This document shows, piece after piece, positions 40,890 through 48,226 of a stretch of 56,589 nucleotides of DNA. The translations under genes were made by a program, and so were the position numbers. Numbering within the stretch: position 1 is the first letter of the stretch; the number at the start of each line of letters is the position of its first letter. This DNA comes from an uncultured Flavobacteriales bacterium (GTDB lineage Bacteria; Bacteroidota; Bacteroidia; Flavobacteriales_D; Crocinitomicaceae). Location of the stretch: positions 1-56,589 of the forward strand of contig CAJQJL010000049.1 of NCBI GenBank assembly GCA_905478665.1, read 5' to 3'. The notes under the pieces are model-generated. The model searched no databases and was not told where the DNA came from. It worked only from the letters and a program-made list of their open reading frames with translations.

Positions 40890-40919
40890 TTGATAATTAT
40901 TTGAGTTATTCTATTTTTG
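40890..40919 (+). promoter_or_regulatory. Candidate promoter for class V aminotransferase
   Basis: TTG (40890-40892) and TATTTTTG (40912-40919) are separated by 19 bases, an excellent fit to the Bacteroidetes consensus. It is followed by a 42-base leader to the ATG at 40962. The rest of the 219-base gap holds no further signal that I can support. Confidence 0.6.
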
Positions 40920-40961
40920 GAAACCTATTAAATTTCCAACTACTAACTAAGAAATCACTCA

Positions 40962-42602
40962 ATGGAAAGTGCTACTCTAGATTTGATCAGAAAAATATAT
41001 TCTGAACAGTACGGGAATAATTATATTTTTTCCGGACCTTTTGGTGACCGTTATTTAACCTACGCGGATTACATAGCTTCTGGTCAGCCTCTGAAGTTTA
41101 TCGAGGAGTATATCCAAAGCATTGTACTTCCGACATATGCAAATACACATACGGAAGCCTCATTTACTGGCTTGCAAACTTCTCATTATAGGGAAGAAGC
41201 ACGCGCTCTTGTAAAAGCATCTGTAAATGCTGGTGAAAATGATGTCGTTATTTTTAATGGTTCTGGATCAACAGGTGCGATCGATTTATTGTATCGTAAG
41301 CTCCAACAGTTTTATCAGGAGGAAGAAAATAAACCAGTGGTATTTATCGGTCCGTATGAGCACCACTCGAATGTGCTTCCATGGAGAGAAGGGGAATTTG
41401 ATTTAATAGAGGTGCCCATAAACCAGCAAGGGAATGTAGATCTTGAGTTTTTGGAAAACAAATTGGCAGAATTTCATGGAAAGAAACCGTTGATTGGTAG
41501 TTTCTCAGCTGCATCTAACGTTACGGGTGTCTTGGCTCCCGTTAAGGATATTACGCGCATATTAAAGAAGTATGACGCTTTATCATTTTGGGATTATGCT
41601 GGCGCTGCACCCTATATGCAAATAGATATGAACCCTGAGGGCGAAGACGCTAAGGATGCATTATTCATTTCTCCACATAAGTTGATAGGTGGGCCTGGAA
41701 CTCCTGGTGTGCTTGTTGTAAAAAAGGCGCTTTTTGAAAAAGGACTTCCTGTTGTCACGGGTGGAGGAACCGTTCATTTTGTTACGAAAACACAACAGCG
41801 ATATTTCGAAGATATTGAAGTTCGAGAAGAGGCGGGAACTCCAGGGATTATCGAATCCATTCGTGCTGGCATGGCTTTTAAATTGAAGGACACGGTTGGC
41901 GCAAAGAACATTGAAAAATTAGAGGAGGCATACATTAAAAGAGCGATTTCTCAATTTGCTGAACATCCAAACATCTATGTACTTGGAAGTTTAGAGGAAC
42001 CACGCTTAGGTTTTTTAGCTTTCCATATTCGCTTTAATGGAAGGTTTTTACATCATAATTTTGTTGTTGCCTTGTTGAATGACTTATTTGGGATTCAATC
42101 AAGAGGCGGTTGTAGTTGTGCGGGACCTTATGGTCATGATCTGCTAGATTTAAGTGAGGAGAAATCACAGGGCTACATGGTTGAGTTGAGCACTGGCAAC
42201 ACGGGGAGTAAGCCTGGTTGGGTGCGTTTGAATTTTAATTATTTCATTCCCGAAGAAGAATTTCAGTTTATTGTTAATAGCCTTATCTGGATTTCTGAAC
42301 ATGGTTGGAAATTAATGAATGCGTATTCTTTCGATGAGGATGAGGCGCTTTGGCTACATAAATCAAGAAGCAAAAGTAAACTGAATAGTATTGGAGACTT
42401 CATTACGAATCAACCAGTATTAAATAGAGGTTCTGATAGCGAGAGAAATGAGAAGCGTTCATCATATTTCGAAGAGGCGGATAGAATTGCGGAAGAATCA
42501 CTCCGTGAGTGGAACAATGTAAGTGTACAGGTGTATAAATACAATCAAGTGGAGAATCCATTGAGGTGGTATGCGCTTGCTAATGATGTGGAGAACCTCT
42601 AA
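40962..42602 (+). CDS. Class V PLP-dependent aminotransferase / cysteine desulfurase-like
   Basis: A 546-residue PLP enzyme, longer than cysteine desulfurases (about 400). Motifs are VIFNGSGSTGAIDLLYRKL, FIGPYEHHSNVLPWRE, FSAASNVTGVLAPV, FWDYAGAAPYMQID and the Schiff-base lysine K240 in ISPHKLIGGPGTPGVLVV. RGGCSCAGPYGHDLLDL resembles the catalytic-Cys loop of desulfurases. The added C-terminal 100 residues (HKSRSKSKLNSIGDF..ESLREWNN) are unlike the family core. It could be a desulfurase, a selenocysteine lyase or a transaminase. No Fe-S genes are nearby, so the role is left open. Confidence 0.9.
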   Translation: MESATLDLIRKIYSEQYGNNYIFSGPFGDRYLTYADYIASGQPLKFIEEYIQSIVLPTYANTHTEASFTGLQTSHYREEARALVKASVNAGENDVVIFNGSGSTGAIDLLYRKLQQFYQEEENKPVVFIGPYEHHSNVLPWREGEFDLIEVPINQQGNVDLEFLENKLAEFHGKKPLIGSFSAASNVTGVLAPVKDITRILKKYDALSFWDYAGAAPYMQIDMNPEGEDAKDALFISPHKLIGGPGTPGVLVVKKALFEKGLPVVTGGGTVHFVTKTQQRYFEDIEVREEAGTPGIIESIRAGMAFKLKDTVGAKNIEKLEEAYIKRAISQFAEHPNIYVLGSLEEPRLGFLAFHIRFNGRFLHHNFVVALLNDLFGIQSRGGCSCAGPYGHDLLDLSEEKSQGYMVELSTGNTGSKPGWVRLNFNYFIPEEEFQFIVNSLIWISEHGWKLMNAYSFDEDEALWLHKSRSKSKLNSIGDFITNQPVLNRGSDSERNEKRSSYFEEADRIAEESLREWNNVSVQVYKYNQVENPLRWYALANDVENL

Positions 42603-42638
42603 AATCCGATCGTTTTTCAATTTACCCCTAAAATTAAC

Positions 42639-42689
42639 AGGGGGTGTTGATAAAAAAGAATAAAATTATCTAAGCACCCCCTCTTTTTT
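42639..42689 (+). terminator. Long-loop terminator between aminotransferase and glutamine synthetase
   Basis: AGGGGGTG (42639-42646) pairs with CACCCCCT (42675-42682), with inner pairing GATAA/TTATC, and is followed by CTTTTTT. It closes the aminotransferase transcript. Its right arm lies inside the likely promoter region of the glutamine synthetase gene (-7 at 42694-42701). Confidence 0.6.
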
Positions 42690-42693
42690 CGTG

Positions 42694-42701
42694 TACATTT
42701 G
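42694..42701 (+). promoter_or_regulatory. Candidate -7 element for glutamine synthetase III
   Basis: TACATTTG fits TAnnTTTG and lies 18 bases before the ATG at 42719. The -33 position falls within the terminator stem-loop at 42639-42689, so the two elements overlap. Confidence 0.45.
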
Positions 42702-42718
42702 TCAAAAAAATATTTATC

Positions 42719-44905
42719 ATGGCAAATCAGCGAATGCAGGCATACTACGATGTGCTTCACAGAACTCCAAAGCCAATCGGTTTTGATGGAAAAATTTCTG
42801 AAATTTTTGGAGAAAGTGTGTTTCACATGGGAGTTATGCAAGAATATCTTCCTAGTGAGGCATATAAATCAATGAAACGCGTGGTTCAAGATGGAACGCA
42901 GTTGGATCGAAAAATGGCGGATCAGGTAGCTTCTGCTATGAAAGATTGGGCTATTACAAAAGGAGCGACACATTATACACACTGGTTTCAGCCATTGACA
43001 GGATCAACAGCAGAAAAGCACGATGCATTTTTTAAGCCTACTGGACCAGGAAGAGCAATTGAGCGATTCGATGGAGACTTGTTGGTACAGCAAGAACCAG
43101 ATGCATCTTCTTTTCCAAACGGAGGAATTCGAAATACTTTTGAGGCAAGAGGATATACAGCATGGGATCCTTCATCACCAGCATTTGTTATTGATAAAAC
43201 GCTTTGCATTCCAACAATATTTATTGCTTACACTGGTGAGGCTTTGGATTATAAAATGCCTCTTTTAAAGGCGTTGCACGCTATTAACGAAGCTACAGTT
43301 GATGTTTGTCAGTACTTTGATAAAAATGTAAAGAAGACAACAGCTACTTTAGGATGGGAGCAAGAATATTTCTTAGTTGATAAAGCACTATTTAATGCAC
43401 GCCCTGATTTAATGATGACAGGTAGAGCATTGTTTGGACATGCATCGGCAAAAGGACAACAATTGGATGATCATTATTTTGGATCAATTACAGCGCGAGT
43501 TACTGCATTTATGCGTGAGTTTGAAACGGAAGCAATCCGTTTGGGAATTCCAGTTACGACACGACACAATGAAGTTGCTCCAAATCAATTTGAATGCGCT
43601 CCTATTTTTGAAGAGTGTAATTTAGCGAATGATCACAATTTGCTGCTCATGGATATTTTGGAGAAGGTAGCAAGAAAGCATGATTTCCGTGTTTTATTGC
43701 ACGAAAAGCCTTTTGCAGGAGTTAATGGTTCTGGAAAGCATAACAATTGGTCGTTGAGTACAGATACTGGTGTAAACTTGCTTGCTCCAGGGAAAAACCC
43801 AAAAAGCAATCTTCAGTTTCTTACGTTCTTTGTGAATACAATCAAGGCAATCCACGACAATGCGGATCTCTTAAGAGCAGCTATTGCGGGGGCTGGAAAT
43901 GATCATCGTCTTGGTGCAAATGAAGCACCTCCAGCAATTATTTCTGCGTTTATTGGTTCACAATTGACAGATCTACTGGATAAGATTGAGAAGAATGTGA
44001 AGGCAGGTAAAATGACGCCTGAAGATAAAACAGAGTTGAAGTTGAATATCGGTAAGATTCCGCAAATTTTACTGGACAATACAGACCGTAACCGTACTTC
44101 TCCATTTGCCTTTACAGGGAATAAGTTTGAATTCCGTGCTGTTGGTTCTTCCGCAAACTGCTCTTCTGCAATGATTGTGTTGAATACAATTATGGCAAAA
44201 CAATTGAAGGATTTTAAAGTAAACGTCGATGCACGAATTAAGAAAGGTGATGGAAAAGACGAGGCTATTCTAAAGGAACTTCAAAAGTTAATTAAGGAGT
44301 CAAAGAAAATTCGTTTCGAAGGGAATGGATACGGTGAAGAATGGGTGAAAGAAGCGAAAAAGAGAGGTCTTTCTAATTTGAAAGATACACCTAGAGCTCT
44401 TCAGGTTTGGGGAGATAAAAAAGTGGCTAAGTTGTTCAATGACATGAATGTTCTTTCCCCAATTGAATTGGAAGCTCGTCAGGAAATTGAGTTTGAGAAC
44501 TATGTATACAAAATTCAGATTGAAGCACGTGTAATTGGTGAAATGGCGCAGAATTTCATCGTTCCTGCGGCGGTGAATTACCAAAATAAGCTGATCGAAA
44601 ATGTACGAGGCTTGACAGAAATACTTGGTGCAAAAGCAGGAAAAGAAGCAGCGAAAGGTCAAATAGATATTATCTCAAGAATTTCCAAGCATCTAAATCA
44701 GATGAAGGAAATAGGAGATAAGATGCTAATTGCGCGAAAAGCAGCGAATCAAATTGAAGATATGGAGAAGAAAGCCATCGCGTATTGCGACACTGTCAGA
44801 ATCCATTTTGATGAAATCCGTTACAATGTTGATAAATTAGAATTGCTAATTGACGACGAAGAATGGAGGTTGCCAAAGTTCAGAGAAATGTTGTTTACGC
44901 GTTAG
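42719..44905 (+). CDS. glnN: Type III glutamine synthetase
   Basis: A 728-residue GSIII enzyme that makes glutamine from glutamate and ammonia with ATP. The long size and layout are specific to GSIII: N-terminal HMGVMQEYLP, THYTHWFQPLTG and ATLGWEQEYFLVD (metal Glu). TTRHNEVAPNQFECAPIFEE and FAGVNGSGKHNNWS form the core catalytic motifs. DNTDRNRTSPFAFTGNKFEFRAVGSS holds the Arg and Glu ligands. It is transcribed from a promoter overlapping a terminator and ends at a strong bidirectional terminator. GSIII is the main enzyme of this type in many Bacteroidetes. Confidence 0.96.
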   Translation: MANQRMQAYYDVLHRTPKPIGFDGKISEIFGESVFHMGVMQEYLPSEAYKSMKRVVQDGTQLDRKMADQVASAMKDWAITKGATHYTHWFQPLTGSTAEKHDAFFKPTGPGRAIERFDGDLLVQQEPDASSFPNGGIRNTFEARGYTAWDPSSPAFVIDKTLCIPTIFIAYTGEALDYKMPLLKALHAINEATVDVCQYFDKNVKKTTATLGWEQEYFLVDKALFNARPDLMMTGRALFGHASAKGQQLDDHYFGSITARVTAFMREFETEAIRLGIPVTTRHNEVAPNQFECAPIFEECNLANDHNLLLMDILEKVARKHDFRVLLHEKPFAGVNGSGKHNNWSLSTDTGVNLLAPGKNPKSNLQFLTFFVNTIKAIHDNADLLRAAIAGAGNDHRLGANEAPPAIISAFIGSQLTDLLDKIEKNVKAGKMTPEDKTELKLNIGKIPQILLDNTDRNRTSPFAFTGNKFEFRAVGSSANCSSAMIVLNTIMAKQLKDFKVNVDARIKKGDGKDEAILKELQKLIKESKKIRFEGNGYGEEWVKEAKKRGLSNLKDTPRALQVWGDKKVAKLFNDMNVLSPIELEARQEIEFENYVYKIQIEARVIGEMAQNFIVPAAVNYQNKLIENVRGLTEILGAKAGKEAAKGQIDIISRISKHLNQMKEIGDKMLIARKAANQIEDMEKKAIAYCDTVRIHFDEIRYNVDKLELLIDDEEWRLPKFREMLFTR

Positions 44906-44924
44906 ATTGTAAAGAATCGACACT

Positions 44925-44959
44925 AAAAAAGCCATTTCGAATTTCGAAATGGCTTTTTT
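44925..44959 (+). terminator. Strong bidirectional terminator
   Basis: A perfect inverted repeat of 17 bases per arm, AAAAAAGCCATTTCGAA (44925-44941) with its complement at 44943-44959. A-runs and T-runs on the flanks let it stop transcription from both directions. It lies between the convergent glutamine synthetase and phosphoesterase genes. Confidence 0.9.
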
Positions 44960-44976
44960 GTTGAGTGCAAATTTTA

Positions 44977-46107
44977 TTAATTGTTCGAATATGGGTTTGC
45001 ATTTTTCGACCAGGTAAGCTTGGTCTCATCACGAATTGTGAATGGGTCTTTGGGTGCAACATAATACGGGTCTTGCTTATCAATTCCCATTGAGATCAAT
45101 TGAATTTCTCCACTTTTCATAATGTTGATTACCGAATATCCAAAGAATGTAGCTTCTCCTTTGCTTCCACCATTTCCAGCGATGATCTGATACGTGCCCT
45201 TTCCTCCAGGCTGCATGCGCTGGTAGTCATGAACGTGAGCAGACAGCATCGCATTGACGTGTGCCTTGTTTAATTCTGGCCAAAGAACAGGACCTTCAGG
45301 TAAACCGTGGTGCCCAGTTTCTGGTTTTCCACTTACGTAATATGGTTTGTGCCCAAGAACAAAAACATGATCAATTGCAGGGTTATTTTGGTATTGCTTT
45401 ACCTTATTGATGATCCAATCGGTAGGAATTTGACCTTCGAGTCCATAAGGGTTTTCTGTGGTCGGAGCGTTGTAGGTGTCTGTATTCATGAGTACAAATC
45501 CTACGTTGCGTCGAACAAATGAAAAAGTCATTTGGTTGTTCACGCTGTCAGCACCGCCTACATGGTCTCGATCTGCTGGCATAAAATCGCTCATATGTTC
45601 TAGCCAGATTTTTGTTGATCCTTTTAGTGGCCATTCATCGTGGTGGGGAACGTTATAGTCATGATAATATAGCATTTCGTGATTCCCTGGCACAGCTACC
45701 ATTTCTATTCCAGCATCGCTAATGTTGCTAAAACTTCTATCCTCATAGAGTTTAACCCAATCGGTCAATTGATTGTTTAGATTTGTCGTAGTTGATTCAG
45801 CAAGAACCATATCTCCCAAGAAGAAGAAAAGTTCAGGCTTGTTCTCAAGATTTGCAATTTGGTTAAACGTCCGCTTAAGTACGGCCAAGTTTGCTGTAGA
45901 TCCATCCGTTGCTGAGGTATCGAATTGTTGATGACGATCTACACGATTACACCCCAGAAAAGTAAAGCTGAAGAGAATAGAATCCTCGTCTGATTGTACC
46001 TCGGCGTTGTCATTGTTTTCTTCTGAAGTTGAAGTGTCGTCACTCGATGAGCAACTCACAATAATAAGTGCTGCCATTAAGAGCAGACTAATGGATTGAA
46101 ATTTCAT
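44977..46107 (-). CDS. Calcineurin-type metallophosphoesterase lipoprotein
   Basis: A 376-residue outer-surface or periplasmic lipoprotein. Signal peptide and lipobox end at Cys19 (LLMAALIIVSCSSSDD), followed by an acidic Ser/Glu-rich linker. The phosphoesterase motifs are in order: FLGCNRVD (unusual: the first DxH is replaced), FFLGDMV, VAVPGNHEMLYY, VFVLGHKPYY and LSAHVHDYQRMQ. The layout resembles purple-acid or cyclic-nucleotide phosphoesterases. With the first metal motif altered the activity is uncertain. It converges with glutamine synthetase at the strong terminator. Confidence 0.92.
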   Translation of the reverse strand: MKFQSISLLLMAALIIVSCSSSDDTSTSEENNDNAEVQSDEDSILFSFTFLGCNRVDRHQQFDTSATDGSTANLAVLKRTFNQIANLENKPELFFFLGDMVLAESTTTNLNNQLTDWVKLYEDRSFSNISDAGIEMVAVPGNHEMLYYHDYNVPHHDEWPLKGSTKIWLEHMSDFMPADRDHVGGADSVNNQMTFSFVRRNVGFVLMNTDTYNAPTTENPYGLEGQIPTDWIINKVKQYQNNPAIDHVFVLGHKPYYVSGKPETGHHGLPEGPVLWPELNKAHVNAMLSAHVHDYQRMQPGGKGTYQIIAGNGGSKGEATFFGYSVINIMKSGEIQLISMGIDKQDPYYVAPKDPFTIRDETKLTWSKNANPYSNN

Positions 46108-46246
46108 AGTGTTTGTTTAGATCAAAATTGTGAAGTAATAATAGTCAATACTATTTCGGGAATGATAGATCAACCCATCAAATTCAGTATTTATACCTAG
46201 TAGATTGAGTAGAAGTACTCAATAATCCTAAATGTTCGGTGTGATT

Positions 46247-47680
46247 CTATTGCTTCTCGTATGCCCCGATATCAGGCCCAGTCGCTCGTGAAGTCCCTTC
46301 CAAGTCCCTTCCTGAGGTTTGGATATTAGTTACTGGGTAGCCAGAAGCACCTGCATTATTCAAGGGCGAGTTCGACCAGAAATGGAAATCACGATTCGTG
46401 ATACTAACAAATAGCGGTTCTTGGTTCCAATAGTTTGTAAATGCATCAAATCCAGATCCTGTTAATATTTCCTCACTTCTAATAAGGTTATAGTCAAACT
46501 GAAAATTCAGCATAACGCCGCCAAAATTGACAGTATCAATGGCAAGTTCTTGATCGGCGTATCCATAGATAACACTATTGGTGATGGTACCTTCATTAAT
46601 TGAACCAATATTTTGAGTTGCAGTAAGGGGATCATTATAGTAATTACTAATACCGACTGCCGCACCTTGATTTTGTCCATTCCCGTAGCTGAGAATAGTA
46701 CAATGGTTGAAATTGAAATCGCCACCTTCTAATACAAGGAATGAATGTACACCGTTTTTTGCGATCACACAATTCTCTGCTTTGATCTTAGCACCTGAAT
46801 AAAGGAAAATGCCATAGGATGCGTTGTTTTCAATGATTGAGTTTGACAATTCTAACGTATAGCCAGAGTTACCAGCGTCTTCACTAAACATGTGGATTCC
46901 TGAAGTCCCATTTTTTATTATCGCATAATCAATTTTGCTAGGTCTAGCTTCCTGCATATAAATGCCATAGTATTGACCAGAAACATCGTCATAATACGAT
47001 TCTAGGCGATCTCCTTGAAATGTAACGGGCTCATTAAGCGTGCCTTCAATATTCAATGTTCCCTTGTAATTATAGAGAATCGCGCCTTTGTGAAGGTAGA
47101 TGTCGGTACCTGCTTGTATTGTTAGGATTTTCGCTGAATCAATGAATGCGTAATTATAAATTACATGCGGCTTGTCGTTGGGCCAAGTACCTTCGTTTGT
47201 ATCAAGATTGTTCCCGGGGATGTCTGAAACATGAAAGTACATGTCTTGACCCCAAGCAACTAATTGCACAAATTGATCTGTCCCATTGGTGCGGAAACGA
47301 ATTTGATCTTCAATGACCATTGGGTTTAATTGGTTGTTAGGATCCAGAGTTACTTCAACAAAAATGTAAAGGCTGTCGTTTCCTTCCATTTCAAGATCGG
47401 CGAAATTCGTTCCAGATAATCCATCAACGTTAATTCGAAATGGGGAGTTTGCTCCTCCAACGAGTTCAATTTGTTCAATGGCGAGCGTTTTACTGTCGTT
47501 GTTGTAGATCTTTAATTTCTTTGTTGTGGAGCCAACTGTAGTGAAGACAGTGTCAAATATGACAGTGTCTGCGCTAAAAGATAGATTCTCCGTAGAAAAA
47601 GAAAGGGGTTTCTTGCAACTCGAGAGCGCAAGAATGCCTCCAAGAAACAAAAGATAGACGAAGTAGATGTAGAAACGCAT
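46247..47680 (-). CDS. Right-handed beta-helix surface lipoprotein
   Basis: A 477-residue lipoprotein with a signal and lipobox ending at Cys22 (LLFLGGILALSSCKKP). Residues 30-150 look like an Ig-like/DUF1573-type beta sandwich (VFTTVGSTTKKLKIYNNDSK; LAIEQIELVGGANSPFRINV). The rest has repeated beta-helix rungs (NYKGTLNIEGTLNEPVTFQGDRLE; YGIYMQEARPSKIDYAIIKNGTSGIHMFS; LELSNSIIENNASYGIFLYSGAKIKAENCVIAKNG) and ends with GPDIGAYE, a mark of secreted right-handed beta-helix proteins of Bacteroidetes. It is probably surface-exposed. The function is unknown. Confidence 0.91.
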   Translation of the reverse strand: MRFYIYFVYLLFLGGILALSSCKKPLSFSTENLSFSADTVIFDTVFTTVGSTTKKLKIYNNDSKTLAIEQIELVGGANSPFRINVDGLSGTNFADLEMEGNDSLYIFVEVTLDPNNQLNPMVIEDQIRFRTNGTDQFVQLVAWGQDMYFHVSDIPGNNLDTNEGTWPNDKPHVIYNYAFIDSAKILTIQAGTDIYLHKGAILYNYKGTLNIEGTLNEPVTFQGDRLESYYDDVSGQYYGIYMQEARPSKIDYAIIKNGTSGIHMFSEDAGNSGYTLELSNSIIENNASYGIFLYSGAKIKAENCVIAKNGVHSFLVLEGGDFNFNHCTILSYGNGQNQGAAVGISNYYNDPLTATQNIGSINEGTITNSVIYGYADQELAIDTVNFGGVMLNFQFDYNLIRSEEILTGSGFDAFTNYWNQEPLFVSITNRDFHFWSNSPLNNAGASGYPVTNIQTSGRDLEGTSRATGPDIGAYEKQ

Positions 47681-47701
47681 TTATTATTTTCAATGGTCTG
47701 C

Positions 47702-47709
47702 CAAAAATA
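47702..47709 (-). promoter_or_regulatory. Candidate -7 element for beta-helix lipoprotein
   Basis: TATTTTTG on the minus strand fits TAnnTTTG, 22 bases before the ATG at 47680. No matching TTG is obvious. It is divergent from the L31 promoter 35 bases away. Confidence 0.35.
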
Positions 47710-47744
47710 ACGTTATTTACGAGAGATTATTTTGTAAATGAAAA

Positions 47745-47776
47745 TTGTGCAGATATAAAAAGTTTATATATCTTTG
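47745..47776 (+). promoter_or_regulatory. Candidate promoter for ribosomal protein L31
   Basis: TTG (47745-47747) and TATCTTTG (47769-47776) are separated by 21 bases, a near-ideal Bacteroidetes promoter. A leader of roughly 35 bases precedes the ATG at 47819. Confidence 0.6.
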
Positions 47777-47818
47777 CACACCTGTTTTAGGCGATTTAGA
47801 AATATTTATACGAGAGTA

Positions 47819-48073
47819 ATGAGAAAAGGTATACATCCAGAGAATTATAGATTAGTAGTCTTTAAAGATATGACAAATGATTATGCATTTGTTTGTCCAT
47901 CATGTGCAGATTCAAGTGAAACAGTGAAGTGGGAAGATGGAAATGAGTACCCTTTGATAAAATTGGATATCTCACATAAGTCTCACCCGTTCTTTACAGG
48001 TGTAACTCAATTCGTTGATACTGCGGGTCGTATTGATAAGTTCAACACGCGCTACGGTAAACGTAAGAAGTAA
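47819..48073 (+). CDS. rpmE2: 50S ribosomal protein L31 type B
   Basis: An 84-residue large-subunit ribosomal protein. The signature KGIHPENYRLVVFKDM, ISHKSHPFFTGVTQFVDTAGRIDKFNTRYGKRKK matches type B L31. The variable middle reads YAFVCPSCADSSET, with a CxxC pair where type B proteins usually have no Cys, so an extra zinc site may exist. The longest frame starts at 47774, but ATG at 47819 gives the family start. It is transcribed alone and followed by a terminator. Confidence 0.96.
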   Translation: MRKGIHPENYRLVVFKDMTNDYAFVCPSCADSSETVKWEDGNEYPLIKLDISHKSHPFFTGVTQFVDTAGRIDKFNTRYGKRKK

Positions 48074-48102
48074 GAAGGTTTTAACTACACTATTATACAA
48101 AA

Positions 48103-48134
48103 AGCCGCTTGTCATCGACGAGCGGCCTTTTTTT
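48103..48134 (+). terminator. Rho-independent terminator after L31
   Basis: GCCGCT (48103-48108) and AGCGGC (48120-48125) pair, with extra GTC/GAC pairing inside, and a run of eight T follows. It ends the L31 transcript. Confidence 0.88.
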
Positions 48135-48226
48135 TGCGTAAACTTTAGTATCGATTTTCTGAATCTTTCACATATTTATTGTGGCGTAATCTTTGCCGCG
48201 TCACAGTCAAAAATTATCTTTATCAC

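Noticed and set aside
46204-46223. Inverted repeat ATTGAGTA-GAAG-TACTCAAT downstream of the beta-helix gene
   Set aside because: A perfect 8-base stem but with no T-run, so it cannot be claimed as a terminator; it may be a weak RNA structure or chance.
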